Position numbers and translations under genes: made by a program. From assembly GCF_036663835.1 (NCBI RefSeq), contig NZ_JAXOJT010000001.1:1364001-1428000 (forward strand): a stretch of DNA of 64,000 bases. Reading direction: 5' to 3'. Shown here piece after piece: positions 50,805 through 60,700 of this stretch. How positions within the stretch are numbered: position 1 is the first letter of the stretch; each line of letters begins with the position of its first letter. The notes beneath the pieces are model-generated. The model made no database searches, had not been told where the DNA came from, and worked only from the letters and a program-made list of their open reading frames with translations. Origin of the DNA: Sphingomonas sp. LT1P40 (GTDB taxonomy: Bacteria; Pseudomonadota; Alphaproteobacteria; Sphingomonadales; Sphingomonadaceae).

Positions 50805-51770
50805 TCAGCAGTAGCATTTCGCCTTGGTCGGCGTCCGCCACAACCGCTTGCTCGGCGCGCGGCGCACCGCCCGCTGCGTCACATAGCTCGAGCTTTCCTC
50901 GATCACTTCCTCGGTCACGGTCGTGGTGGTGACCACGGGTGCCGACTGGATGACGATCGTCGTGGTCACCGGCGCGGTGTAATAATAACCCCCGCTCGCC
51001 GCGTACCCGCCCCCGACAAAGCCGCGCTGCTGATAGCCACAGCCCTGTCCACAGGGGCTTTGCGCCGCCGGCGCACGGTAAACCGGCGCTGGCGGCGCAT
51101 ACCCCCCCGGGTATGGCTGTGACGGGATCGGTCGATCCTCGTAGCGATCGTCATAATCGTCCTCGGGTGCCTGATATTGCGCGCCATAGCCCCCGCTATA
51201 ACCGCCGCCCCCTGCGCCACCCTGTGCCTCGGCATAGGCATAGCCGTCGCCCGCATAGGCATAGGCATCCCCGCGATCCCAATCGAGCCCGCTCACCGAA
51301 TCCCACACGCGCCCGCCGCGATCGACCAGCACCGCGTCGTCATAATAACGCACCCAGTTATAGCCATAAGGCGGGCGGCTAAGCCCCCAGTTCGACCAGT
51401 CGGACAGAAAGAAGCTGCCGCCGATCCAATAGCTGGGCATCGTCCAGCCGCGCACCGGGCGGCGATACGCGCCCCAGCCGCCGGGGGCGCGCATCCCGCC
51501 CTGCCAGCGCCCGCCGACCTTCTGGCCCCAGCGGCTGCCCGGGCGTTGCGCGCCGGGGTTCCATCCGCCCGGACGCGGCGCGCCCTGCATCCGCCCGCCC
51601 TGCTGCTGTGGCGGATTGATCCGCGCCGGCGGAGTCGCGCGCGGCGGCAGGCTTGCCCCCCGGCCCGACTGCTGCACCCATTGGCCACCGCGCCACACAC
51701 GCTGCGCCTCGGCTGGAACAGCGAGCGACACGCCGACAGCGGCGGCCACGATCAGGGACAGATTACGCAT
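50805..51770 (-). CDS. secreted Gly/Tyr/Gln-rich protein with RcnB-like segment
   Basis: A 321-residue exported protein (signal VAAAVGVSLAVPAEA). Residues about 80-150 (GWGAYRRPVRGWTMPSYWIG, YGYNWVRYYDDAVLVD) match the RcnB/nickel-cobalt-homeostasis-like pattern common in sphingomonads. The rest is low complexity: Gly/Tyr repeats, a Thr/Val stretch (TTTIVIQSAPVVTTTTVTEE) and a C-terminal CYC. A metal link is only by family name. Confidence 0.82.
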   Translation of the reverse strand: MRNLSLIVAAAVGVSLAVPAEAQRVWRGGQWVQQSGRGASLPPRATPPARINPPQQQGGRMQGAPRPGGWNPGAQRPGSRWGQKVGGRWQGGMRAPGGWGAYRRPVRGWTMPSYWIGGSFFLSDWSNWGLSRPPYGYNWVRYYDDAVLVDRGGRVWDSVSGLDWDRGDAYAYAGDGYAYAEAQGGAGGGGYSGGYGAQYQAPEDDYDDRYEDRPIPSQPYPGGYAPPAPVYRAPAAQSPCGQGCGYQQRGFVGGGYAASGGYYYTAPVTTTIVIQSAPVVTTTTVTEEVIEESSSYVTQRAVRRAPSKRLWRTPTKAKCYC

Positions 51771-51837
51771 AAAAACCGACACTCCTGGTGTGAGGCGCGG
51801 CTCCCGAAAGCAGGGGACGGAAGTCGCGCCTCTTCAC

Positions 51838-51892
51838 ACTTTTTTAACACTGTAGGCCCGGCGTCTCCACCACAGCCTATGGTTAAAAAAGT
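51838..51892 (-). terminator. AT-rich inverted repeat after the GAF gene
   Basis: ACTTTTTTAAC (51838-51848) and GTTAAAAAAGT (51882-51892) are perfectly complementary with a 33-base loop that itself partly pairs (TGTAGG / CCTA). It stands between the GAF gene end and the RcnB-like gene start on the same strand; a terminator or an operator are both possible. Confidence 0.5.
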
Positions 51893-51910
51893 CCCGATCC
51901 GGGGCAGGAA

Positions 51911-52396
51911 TTAACCAGCAATTCTGGGGGCAAGCAATGCAACCAAAGCCTCGCATCCCGCCGCGTCTTCGGCATCGAACCGCCCGGTCAGCGGACTGTC
52001 CAGATCCAGCACACCAACCAGCACCCCGTCATGCACAATCGGCACGACCAGTTCCGAATTGCTGGCAACATCGCACGCGATATGGCCGGGAAATTCATGG
52101 ACGTCGGCCACCAGCTGAGTCTCCAGCGTCGCCGCCGCCGCGCCGCACACGCCCTTGCCGAACGGAATGCGGATACACGCCGCCTTCCCCTGAAACGGCC
52201 CCAGCACCAGCTGCTCGCCGATATTGCGGTAAAATCCCGCCCAGTTCAGGTCGGGCAGATATTGCCAGATCAGCGACGCGGCATTGGCCATATTGGCCAC
52301 CGCATCGCTCTCCCCCGCCGTCAGCGCGTCCAGCGCGGCGTGCAGGTCACGGTAAAGCTCGGCCTTCGAGCCGGCGGCGATATCGAATTCATACAT
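51911..52396 (-). CDS. msrC: GAF-domain free methionine-R-sulfoxide reductase (fRMsr)
   Basis: A 161-residue single GAF domain: LPDLNWAGFYRNIGEQLVLG, GKAACIRIPFGKGVCGAAA with the catalytic Cys pair, and VPIVHDGVLVGVLDLDSPLT. Length and Cys spacing match fRMsr, which reduces free Met-R-sulfoxide. The start at 52396 (MYEFDIAAGSK) is preferred over a longer frame. Confidence 0.9.
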   Translation of the reverse strand: MYEFDIAAGSKAELYRDLHAALDALTAGESDAVANMANAASLIWQYLPDLNWAGFYRNIGEQLVLGPFQGKAACIRIPFGKGVCGAAAATLETQLVADVHEFPGHIACDVASNSELVVPIVHDGVLVGVLDLDSPLTGRFDAEDAAGCEALVALLAPRIAG

Positions 52397-52461
52397 GCAC
52401 GCGATGTAGGCGAGCCATAGCCCGTGCGAAAGGCGGCAATGGTCGAAACTTGGTCGGAACA

Positions 52462-52587
52462 AATCCTCCCCCGCCAGGGGGAGGTGTCAGCCTCGAGGCT
52501 GACGGAGGGGGCGGATGCCAGACGGTTGGCGGCGTGCGTCCGCCCCCTCCGTCGCTTCGCGCCACCTCCCCCTGGCGGGGGAGGATT
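52462..52587. repeat. 126-bp palindromic intergenic repeat
   Basis: Outer arms AATCCTCCCCCGCCAGGGGG and its complement at 52568-52587 pair almost perfectly, as do inner arms around CGGAGGGGGCGGA / TCCGCCCCCTCCG, with a short central loop. It fills the gap between the fRMsr and ArfB genes. It resembles the abundant dispersed palindromes I know from Sphingomonas and Caulobacter genomes. Confidence 0.88.
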
Positions 52588-52608
52588 GAAACCAGATACC
52601 GATGCTGC

Positions 52609-53010
52609 TCAGTCGATCTGCACCCGCCCCCGCCCCGCCTTGATCGCCGCCCGCCCCTTCTTCTCGTCCACGCGCCGCGCCTTGGCCGCCTTGCCCGGCT
52701 TGGTCTTGATCCGCCGCGCTTGTCGCTCCAGCGCCTTGTCGATCAGCTCGCCCACCCGCTCGCGCGCATCCTGCCGGTTGGCATCCTGCGTGCGAAAACG
52801 CCGCGCGGTGACGATCAGTTCGCCGCCCGCGGTCATCCTGCTGCCCGCCAGCACCTTCAACTGCGCATAGGCATAGGGCGGCAGGCCCAGCCGGAACACG
52901 TCGATGCGCAGCTGAACCGCTGTCGCCACCTTGTTGACATTCTGTCCGCCCGGTCCGGATGCCGCCAGAAACTTCTCCTCGACGATCGCATCCTCGGGGA
53001 TGTCAGCCAT
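52609..53010 (-). CDS. arfB: alternative ribosome-rescue peptidyl-tRNA hydrolase
   Basis: A 133-residue ArfB (YaeJ) protein: the catalytic loop SGPGGQNVNKVATAVQL and a basic C-terminal tail (RRIKTKPGKAAKARRVDEKK) that enters the empty mRNA channel of stalled ribosomes. The start at 53010 (MADIPEDAIVEE) overlaps the upstream gene 3' end by 8 bp. Confidence 0.93.
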   Translation of the reverse strand: MADIPEDAIVEEKFLAASGPGGQNVNKVATAVQLRIDVFRLGLPPYAYAQLKVLAGSRMTAGGELIVTARRFRTQDANRQDARERVGELIDKALERQARRIKTKPGKAAKARRVDEKKGRAAIKAGRGRVQID

Positions 53011-53692
53011 CGCCGTTCGGCGCTGCCGCGCCACCCCCGAACCCCATGTCCTTGAACCGCTGCGGCAGCGGCGCTTCGGCATGCACGTCCGGCTTGCCCG
53101 GGCGCGGCACGGTCAGCTGCGCGGCGTGCAGCATCACCTTGTGCCCCGGTGCCGCGCCATAATGCGTGTCGCCGGTGATCGGAAAGCCCAGCCCTTCGGC
53201 CGCATGCACGCGAATCTGGTGCGTGCGCCCGGTCTCTGGATAAAAGGCGACGAACGCCCGCCCCTCATGCGTCGCCATCACCCGCCAGCGTGTGCGTGAC
53301 GCCTTGCCGCCCGCCTTGTCCGCGCCCTCGCCCGTCATCCGCCAGCCATCCTCGACGCTCGATATCTTGATGAGCGGCATGTCGATCAGGCCCGACTCTT
53401 CTGCCGGAATCCCGTCGATCACGGCGACGTAACGCTTGGTCACGCTGCCATTCTCGAACGCCTGCTGGAACCGTGCATGTGCCTTGGGATGCCGCGCCAG
53501 CAACAGGCAGCCGCTCGTATCGCGGTCAAGCCGATGCACCGCCGTCGGGATCCGCTGAAACCCGAAGGTCAGCCCCATGATGTGGTTTTCGAGGCTGAGC
53601 GAGCCGTCACGCGGACGATCGACCGGCAAACCCTGTGGCTTGTCGATGACGATCGCCTCACCGTCGATAAAAAGTACCTGATCCTGAATCAT
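53003..53692 (-). CDS. RluA-family pseudouridine synthase (short, no S4 domain)
   Basis: A 229-residue enzyme: VIDKPQGLPVDRPRDGSLSL, catalytic AVHRLDRDTSGCLLLARHP and YPETGRTHQIRVHAAEGLG. It lacks the N-terminal S4 domain, like RluA/TruC. Target RNA unknown. Co-translated with arfB. Confidence 0.92.
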   Translation of the reverse strand: MIQDQVLFIDGEAIVIDKPQGLPVDRPRDGSLSLENHIMGLTFGFQRIPTAVHRLDRDTSGCLLLARHPKAHARFQQAFENGSVTKRYVAVIDGIPAEESGLIDMPLIKISSVEDGWRMTGEGADKAGGKASRTRWRVMATHEGRAFVAFYPETGRTHQIRVHAAEGLGFPITGDTHYGAAPGHKVMLHAAQLTVPRPGKPDVHAEAPLPQRFKDMGFGGGAAAPNGDG

Positions 53693-53730
53693 CGCCGCGC
53701 CCTATCACCGCGGGCGCAACGATAACAGTG

Positions 53731-54384
53731 TCACCTTCCCAGGCGGATCTGGCAGAACGACGTGCGCCCCTGCACCAATGTCGCCCATTGGCCGTTCCAG
53801 CTGCCCCCGGCGCGGTAGGCCAGCGCGGGACATTTCTGCTCGGCGTCGCGCTGGTTCCAGATCGGACCGGCCAGGATGTCGAACGTCTCGCCACGCGGGC
53901 CACCGCCACCGGGACCCCGCCCGCCGCGATCGCTGCGGTCGTCATCGCGGTCGTACCGGTCGTCGTCGCGGCGGGGCGGATCGAGGCGGCGCGGCGCGGT
54001 CCAGGGATCCGCGCTGCGGCTGGCATTGGTCATCGGGTACAGGTCACGGCGCGGGCGGTTGCCCTCGACGATCAGGATCATCTTGCGGAACACGTCGATC
54101 TGGATCTCGACCGGCCGCCCATCGCTGCTCAGATACACCGACCATTGATCGCGCCGGTTCTCACGAAAGGTAAAGGCGACCCGCCCGCGTGCGTCCAGTT
54201 CGACCCAGCGGCCATTGCCCTGCATGACAAAGCGGCCCTGCGCATAGCCGGCGGAACGGATATTCTCGCCCGTCGTGCCGGGTTCGATCTCCTGCGCGGC
54301 GGCGGGGACGGCTACGACGACACCCCCAACTGCGGTCAAATGCGCCAATGCGAGTGCGGCAAGCCGCGCGTGTGTCCGTACCAT
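53731..54384 (-). CDS. secreted protein with central Asp/Arg/Gly-rich linker
   Basis: A 217-residue exported protein (signal ALAHLTAVGGVVVAVPAAA). A folded N-terminal part (YAQGRFVMQGNGRWVELDAR, SVYLSSDGRPVEIQIDVFRK) is joined by a RYDRDDDRSDRGGRG-type linker to a C-terminal part with two Cys (EQKCPALAYRAGG, TSFCQIRLGR). The start at 54384 follows GGGGGAGTCGAGGC. I do not recognise the family. Confidence 0.78.
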   Translation of the reverse strand: MVRTHARLAALALAHLTAVGGVVVAVPAAAQEIEPGTTGENIRSAGYAQGRFVMQGNGRWVELDARGRVAFTFRENRRDQWSVYLSSDGRPVEIQIDVFRKMILIVEGNRPRRDLYPMTNASRSADPWTAPRRLDPPRRDDDRYDRDDDRSDRGGRGPGGGGPRGETFDILAGPIWNQRDAEQKCPALAYRAGGSWNGQWATLVQGRTSFCQIRLGR

Positions 54385-54449
54385 GCCTCGACTCCCCCAG
54401 ATGACGGGCGGAGGGTAAATCAGCATCACCCGCACCCCAAGCGGAATCG

Positions 54450-55253
54450 TCACGTCACCGAAACGGCGTTACCCGGATCGGAGAAGGCATAGGCATCCAT
54501 TGCCAGCACGCCATAGGTGAAGCTGTGGTGCAGCCGTTCGGCGCGCGCACCGCCCGCGCCCATCGCGGCGAACAGCGGCAGGATATGGTCCATCGTCGGG
54601 TGGTTCTGCCGCCCGTGCGGCGCACGTTCCACGGAATGCAGCACGGCATCGATGTCGCCCGCGTCAAAGCGCTCCTTGACCCAATCGGCAAAAGCGGCCG
54701 CCCAGTCGGCGATTTCGGCATCATGGTCCCGCCCTTCACCGAAGATCGCACGCAGATTATGCGTCAGGCTGCCCGACCCGACGATCAGCACGTTGCGCTC
54801 GCGCAAGGGCGCCAGCGCCTGTCCCACGCGATAATGCCATTCGGGCGGATGCGCCGAACTGATGGACAGCTGCACTACCGGCACATCCGCGTCCGGCCAG
54901 CCGAGCATCAGCGGCACCCACGCACCGTGATCCAGCCCGCGCTTGGGGTCCAGAAACACCGCGAAACCCGCCGCGTCGATCAGCGCCGCGACCTCGCTCG
55001 CCAGCGCCGGATCGCCCTTCGCCGGATACTCCAGGTCGAACAAGGCCTGTGGAAACCCGCCAAAATCATGGATCGTCGCCGGATTGTCCACCGACGTCAC
55101 CACCGCCTCGGCCATGTCGTGATGTGCGGAAATAACGACGATCGCATCAGGCCGCTGAACCAGCGAACCCAGCCCGGACAGGAAATCCCGCGCCGGACCG
55201 GGCTCGATCATAATCATCGGCGAGCCATGCGATACGAATAGCGAAGGTTGCAC
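54450..55253 (-). CDS. class III extradiol dioxygenase, 4,5-DOPA dioxygenase (YgiD) type
   Basis: A 267-residue LigB-superfamily enzyme. The first metal His is in FVSHGSPMIM, the second in ISAHHDMAEA; GLDHGAWVPLMLGWPDADVP and the late GSGSLTHNL are family hallmarks. DODA enzymes cleave catechol-type rings such as L-DOPA; the natural substrate is unknown. The start is GTG 55253 after GGAGACG. It follows wrbA by 13 bp in the same transcript. Confidence 0.92.
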   Translation of the reverse strand: MQPSLFVSHGSPMIMIEPGPARDFLSGLGSLVQRPDAIVVISAHHDMAEAVVTSVDNPATIHDFGGFPQALFDLEYPAKGDPALASEVAALIDAAGFAVFLDPKRGLDHGAWVPLMLGWPDADVPVVQLSISSAHPPEWHYRVGQALAPLRERNVLIVGSGSLTHNLRAIFGEGRDHDAEIADWAAAFADWVKERFDAGDIDAVLHSVERAPHGRQNHPTMDHILPLFAAMGAGGARAERLHHSFTYGVLAMDAYAFSDPGNAVSVT

Positions 55254-55266
55254 GGCTCACGTCTCC

Positions 55267-55869
55267 TTATGCGATCAGTTTCGCCGCGACTTCGGCGATC
55301 CGGCGGCCCTGATAGCGCGCACCGGCCAGATCGACTTCGCTCGGCTGACGGCTGCCATCGCCGCCCGCAATCGTGGTCGCGCCATAGGGCGCACCGCCGC
55401 GAACCTCGTCCACGCCCATCTGGTCGGCATGGCCATAATCCAGCCCGACAATGGTCAGCCCGAAATGCAGCAAATTGGTGATGACACTGAACAGCGTCGT
55501 CTCGTTGCCGCCATGCTGGGTCGCGCTCGACGTGAACGCCCCGCCGACCTTGCCGTGCAGCGCGCCCTGATACCACACGCCACCAGCGGTATCCCAGAAC
55601 GACGCCATCTGGCTCGACATGCGACCGAAACGCGTCGGCGTGCCGACGATGATCGCGTCATAATCCTTGAGCACGTCCGGCCCCGAAATCACCGGATGCG
55701 CGGTGTCGGTCTTGAAATGCGACGCCTCGACCACGGCCTGTGGCGCGGTTTCCGGCACGCGCAAAATATCGACCTCGGCACCCGCACCGCGGGCACCCTC
55801 GGCAACGGCCTCAGCCATCTGCTGGATATGGCCGTAAGACGAATAATAAAGAACCAGAACCTTCGCCAT
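55267..55869 (-). CDS. wrbA: NAD(P)H:quinone oxidoreductase, WrbA type
   Basis: A 200-residue flavodoxin-like tetrameric quinone reductase: [20 protein letters not shown] (FMN phosphate loop), [20 protein letters not shown] and [20 protein letters not shown]. It performs two-electron reduction of quinones. The ATG at 55869 has GGAGACATGCA upstream. Confidence 0.95.
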   Translation of the reverse strand: MAKVLVLYYSSYGHIQQMAEAVAEGARGAGAEVDILRVPETAPQAVVEASHFKTDTAHPVISGPDVLKDYDAIIVGTPTRFGRMSSQMASFWDTAGGVWYQGALHGKVGGAFTSSATQHGGNETTLFSVITNLLHFGLTIVGLDYGHADQMGVDEVRGGAPYGATTIAGGDGSRQPSEVDLAGARYQGRRIAEVAAKLIA

Positions 55870-55887
55870 TGCATGTCTCCTCGTTCG

Positions 55888-55940
55888 CAAAAAATAGGTT
55901 GGAGCGGCCCGCCTTCAGGGAGGGGGAAGCGGACCGCTCC
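55888..55940 (-). terminator. intrinsic terminator after the pirin gene
   Basis: Minus strand: GGAGCGGTCCGC pairs with GCGGGCCGCTCC across a 20-odd-base loop, followed by AACCTATTTTTT. It separates the pirin gene from wrbA. Confidence 0.72.
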
Positions 55941-55948
55941 GGGGGGGG

Positions 55949-56647
55949 TCAGTCGGCGTCGACCAGCACGATCTCCGCATCCTCGATCGCGGTAATCGTC
56001 ACGGTCTGACCACCGGTCAGCGCCGCACCGTCACGCGCGTCGAAGGGCTTCCCGTCGATCTCGATTCTGCCGACGGCGGGGACGAGATAGGCGTAACGCC
56101 CCTCCCCCACGCTGTGCGTCAGGCTCTCGCCCGCTTTCAGCGTCGCGCCCAGCACGCGCGCATCGGCACGGATCGGCAGCGCGTCGTCGTCACCGTCGAA
56201 CCCGCTGGCCAGCGTCACGAACTTGCCGGAACGCTCGCCCTTTGGGAAAGGCTTGGCGCCCCAGCTCGGTGCACCGCCATTGGCACGCGGCATGATCCAG
56301 ATCTGGAACAGCGTGGTCGTCTCGCTCTCCAGATTATATTCGGCATGTCGCACCCCGGTCCCGGCGCTCATCACCTGAACGTCGCCAGCACCCGTGCGGC
56401 CCTTGTTGCCCATCGAATCCTGATGCGTGATCGCGCCTTTGCGGACATAGGTGATGATCTCCATGTCCTTGTGCGGATGCGCCGGAAAACCGCTGTTCGG
56501 GGCGATCTCGTCGTCGTTCCACACCCGGATCGCGCCCCAGCCCATGCGGCTCGGATCATAGTAATCGGCAAAGCTGAAGTGATGACGGGCATTGAGCCAT
56601 CCGTGATCGGCATGGCCCAGGCTGTCGAAAGAACGTTTCTCGATCAT
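55949..56647 (-). CDS. pirin family protein (YhhW-like)
   Basis: A 232-residue bicupin. The metal site HPHKDMEIITYVRKGAITH and later QVMSAGTGVRHAEYN (His, Glu) are those of YhhW, a quercetinase-like pirin. Near wrbA and a dioxygenase and divergent from a LysR regulator, it fits a quinone/phenolic response locus. Confidence 0.94.
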   Translation of the reverse strand: MIEKRSFDSLGHADHGWLNARHHFSFADYYDPSRMGWGAIRVWNDDEIAPNSGFPAHPHKDMEIITYVRKGAITHQDSMGNKGRTGAGDVQVMSAGTGVRHAEYNLESETTTLFQIWIMPRANGGAPSWGAKPFPKGERSGKFVTLASGFDGDDDALPIRADARVLGATLKAGESLTHSVGEGRYAYLVPAVGRIEIDGKPFDARDGAALTGGQTVTITAIEDAEIVLVDAD

Positions 56648-56700
56648 ATTGGCCTCCTTGGTTGACGCCCAAGATAGGCTCTGCGATCACGACGTAAATG

Positions 56701-56724
56701 GAAACGTCCGAAACTGATCGTTTC
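56701..56724. promoter_or_regulatory. candidate LysR-type operator
   Basis: GAAACG (56701-56706) and CGTTTC (56719-56724) form an inverted repeat spanning 24 bp in the pirin/LysR divergent region, directly before the chosen LysR start. LysR proteins bind such dyads; it may regulate both directions. Confidence 0.45.
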
Positions 56725-56733
56725 AGAAAGCGC

Positions 56734-57663
56734 ATGACCATGGCGGTACGGTTACCCGATTTTGAGGCTTGGGCGATGTTCGCCTGCGTCGTCGAGCACC
56801 GCTCGTTCAGCGGCGCTGCCGAAGCCATCGGCGTCAGCAAGGCAACCGTGTCAAAAGCGATTTCCCGCCTCGAAGCCCATCTCGGCACCTCGCTATTCCA
56901 CCGCACCTCACGCCGCCTGACCCTCACCGACAGCGGCAACGCGCTCGCCGAACGCGCAGGCCGCATCCTGGCGGAGGCACAGGCGGCGGAGGAAGCTGCG
57001 CTCGATGCCTCCAGCGCCCCTGCCGGACTCGTCCGCATCGCGGCCCCGATTACGTTCGGCATCCGCTTCGTCGCCGATGCCGTCGCGGAATTGCTCGCGG
57101 CCAATCCAGGACTGGAAATCGATCTGCGCCTGTCCGACGCCAAGGTCGATATCGTCGCCGACGGCTTCGACATCGCGCTGCGCATTGCCGATCTACCGGA
57201 CTCTTCGCTACGTGCCCGCCGCCTGGCCCCGATCACCGCGCGCGTGGTCGCCGCGCCATCCTATCTGGAAAAGCACGGCACCCCGAAGCATCCGGCAGAC
57301 CTCGCCCATCACGCCTGTTTCCAGTACGCCAATGCGATCGGCGCGTGGCATTTCCGCCACCCCAATGGCGAGGAGGCCGCCGTCCGCCCCGCCGGCCCGC
57401 TGGTCACCGACAATGGCGATGCGATGCTCCCGGCACTCCGCGCCGGTCTCGGCATCGCGCGCCTGCCCGATTTCATCATCGACCGCGAACTGGCGGAGGG
57501 CAGTCTGGTCGAAATCCTCACCGGCTGGTCGCCGATGAATATCGCGCTGCACCTGCTCACCCCGCCCAGCGCGCTGCGTCCGGCACGGGTCGAGCTGGTG
57601 ATCGACTTTCTCGCCCTCCGCTTCCGCAACATCTGCGCCCGGGTCGAAGCGGGCGGCGCATAG
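56734..57663 (+). CDS. LysR-type transcriptional regulator
   Basis: About 309 residues. The N-terminal helix-turn-helix is FAWAMFACVVEHRSF-like in position (FACVVEHRSFSGAAEAIGVS, then SRLEAHLGTSLFHRTSRRL). The C-terminal effector domain runs to LVIDFLALRFRNIC. I place the start at ATG 56734 rather than 56698 because an inverted repeat occupies the intervening bases. Divergent from the pirin-wrbA-dioxygenase genes it probably controls. Confidence 0.92.
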   Translation: MTMAVRLPDFEAWAMFACVVEHRSFSGAAEAIGVSKATVSKAISRLEAHLGTSLFHRTSRRLTLTDSGNALAERAGRILAEAQAAEEAALDASSAPAGLVRIAAPITFGIRFVADAVAELLAANPGLEIDLRLSDAKVDIVADGFDIALRIADLPDSSLRARRLAPITARVVAAPSYLEKHGTPKHPADLAHHACFQYANAIGAWHFRHPNGEEAAVRPAGPLVTDNGDAMLPALRAGLGIARLPDFIIDRELAEGSLVEILTGWSPMNIALHLLTPPSALRPARVELVIDFLALRFRNICARVEAGGA

Positions 57664-57668
57664 CGAAA

Positions 57669-57692
57669 GGGCCGGCTCTTGCGAACCGGCCC
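57669..57692. terminator. hairpin between convergent LysR and TonB-receptor genes
   Basis: GGGCCGG and CCGGCCC arms around TCTTGCGAA-type loop bases, a symmetrical stem that could serve both convergent genes. T/A runs are short. Confidence 0.6.
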
Positions 57693-57718
57693 CCCACATT
57701 TCCCCCTCTTAACCTCGT

Positions 57719-60700
57719 TTAGAACTTTGCCTCGACCGCGAAGGTAAAGGAACGGCCACGCGGATCGGCGACACGCGGTTCCCATGAACTGCCCGCACCG
57801 GTGTTCGAATCATAGGTGATCGCAAATGGCGGATCGGTGTTCAGGATGTTGCGAACGCCGAACGTCGCCGTGAACCCCTTCTGCACCCGCGCCGTCACCG
57901 CGAAATTGTACAGCGTGTAGCTGTTCACCAGCGGATTATAGTCGGGCCGCGTTGCCGATGCCGGCAGCGCGTTGTTCTTGTAGCCATCGCGATAGATTTG
58001 CGAGAGGCTCAGGGTCATGTCTTCGTTGGCCCAGGTGATGAATGCATTGTGCTTCCACTTCAGCCCCAGATCGCCAGCATAGGTGAACCGCCCGATCAGG
58101 CTGGGGCCATAGGGTGAGCTCTCGATGAAACGCTCACGCTTCTTGAGCAAGCGCGTGCCATCCAGACCCGCAGTGAACACGCCACCCGCCAGTTCCGTGC
58201 CGCCGCGCAGCGACACTTCCAGGCCCTGCGTGCGCCGCGAACCGATATTGTCGGCGCGCAGGTCCAGCCCGGTGATCACCCCGCCGGTGCGGATCACACG
58301 CTCCGGGAACAACGACTGGTTGAACAGCAATTGGTCGATCGTCAGCGACCCGATCGTGTTGTCGACCGCGATGTTCCAGAAGTCGAACGACGCGCTGAAA
58401 CGCGCGGCAGGACGCAACACCACGCCGACGCTATATTGCTCGGACGTTTCCGGACCCAGATTCAAATTGCCGCCGGTGGCCGTTTCCGGCGTGATCGCGG
58501 CACAACCCGGGATCGTCGAACTCACGACACCACCGGCACAAGTCGTCGGATCGAAACGCGAGTTGCCCGGATTGGGTGAGATGGTGACGCCGTTGAAGAT
58601 CTGGTTGAACGTCGGCACGCGGAATCCGGTGTTGTACGAACCGCGGAACATCAACCAGTCGAACGGCATGAACTTGGCCGCAACCTTCGGGTTCGTTGTG
58701 GTACCGAAACCGGTATAGTCGTCGATCCGTGCCGCTGCCGTGATCTCGAACATCTCGTGCAGCGGGATCAGGATTTCCGCATAGGCAGCCTTCACGTCGC
58801 GGTTTCGCGGCGTCAGCGAGTTGGCATTGTCGAATGCCGCATTGAAGATCGCGGGCTGTCCCAAAGCCGCCGCCGGCGAGCCGTTGAAGCTATAGGTCTC
58901 GCGGCGATAATCGACGCCCGCCGCCATCTGCACGTCACCGCCCCAGATCGCGAACAGCGGGCCGGAAACCGACGCATCGACCTGCTTCACCTCGTATTTG
59001 CCGCCGTACAGCGCCACCCCGCGCGCCGAAATGGCGTCGAGTGCGGCGAGTGCAGCCGGGGTCTGGTTCAGCGAGAACGGGTTGAGGATACCGCTGTTGA
59101 ACAGGCCGACGATGCCCGGCGCCGACGCACCGGGTGCCGTAGGCGCGCGGGAATCGGCGTTGCCGATGACCGCACCCGGAATTCCCGAAGTGCTGCCCGA
59201 GCTTGTGGCGCTCGTGCTGTTATAGACGCCGAGATAGTGATAGCCGCCACCCAGCACCGAAGAGGCCTCGCTCTTCGCATAGGACCCGCCGATCCGGTAA
59301 TCGAAGCCGGCACCGATCGGCCCTTCCGCACCGAACGCTGCGCGGAACGTCGTCGCCTCGGTCGTATAGTCGCGGCGGCCGCAGTCGATGCAACGATAGC
59401 GGAACGTGATCGGCTTGCCGTAATTGCCGACCGCGTCGACGGTGCGGTCGCCCGGCGCGCCGATTGCAGGAAACACCGCCGCGATCTGGTCATAGACGCT
59501 GTTATAGGTCGCCGCCGTCAGCCCATTGAGCGGATAAGCAATGGGCAGCGACGTGTTGTTCGACGTGTACTGGTTTTCCGAGAAGCGCTTCGCCGAATTC
59601 GCCTTCGAGCCCGTCACTTCCGCGAAGATCTGATGATCGCCCAGCCTTACCGTACCACGTCCGTAATAGGTCAGCGTATCGATCGGCTGCTGCAGCACCG
59701 CCGCGCGACCGGTATCATAAGCGCAGGCGAAACGCGCCCCCGGTACGGCCCACAGCACTTCGTCATAGGCCATGCCGCCATCGAACGTGTCGCAACCGCC
59801 ACCGCCGGGCAGGTCGAGGACGTTGATGCCGCCATCGGCGCGCACCGCTGTGCCCGGAAACACCAGCCCGGGCAGATAGAAGCCGCCGCCCGCCGCCGTG
59901 CTCGCCGCCGATCCCAGCAGCGTGCCGCCCTGCGTGATGCCGATGCCGGCTGCCGTGGGGTTGATCGGGAACGCAGTGGCGATCGGCGTACCGCGCGTAT
60001 CGATCGACAGGCCGCGATTGGGCTGATTGCCATTCACGAAGTCGCGGTCACGGCCGTACAGCACGCCGCTCCAGCTCTTGCTGACGGCGGCCATCACGTT
60101 GAAGCCCTGCTCTTGCAGATCGCCATAGCCGGCCGTAGCCGAGAGGCGATAAACCGGTGCATCGCCCTCTTCGGTAATGTCGGTGAAGCCGTTCAGCGCA
60201 AGACCCTGGAAATTGGTCTTGGTGATGAAGTTGATGACGCCGCCGATCGCGTCGGTGCCATAGATTGCCGACGCACCGTCCTTCAGGATTTCGACGCGCT
60301 CGATCGCGGCGAACGGGATCTGGTTCACATCGACCGCCGATCCGGTCAGGCCGTGTGCAGCCACACGACGCCCGTTGAGCAGCACCAGCGTCGCCGCCGA
60401 TCCCTGACCGCGCAAGTTCGCCGCCGACAGGCCGTTGGTCCCACGCTGCGCGCCACTGGTGACATCGCCGTTCGACGACAGATTGTCGGCACCGTTGCCG
60501 TTGGTGCTCAGGAACGAGATCAGCTGCTCGGGGCTGTTGATCCCCTCACGCGAAAAATCCTCGTTGGTGATAATCTGGAGCGGCAATGCGCTTCGCGTCG
60601 GGTCCTGCTTGATGCGCGAGCCCGTGACGAGCACTTCCCTGCTTTCGGGTTCCTCCTCGGCGACCTGTGCCGTGGTCGGCGCGGGGGCGTCCTGTGCGAA

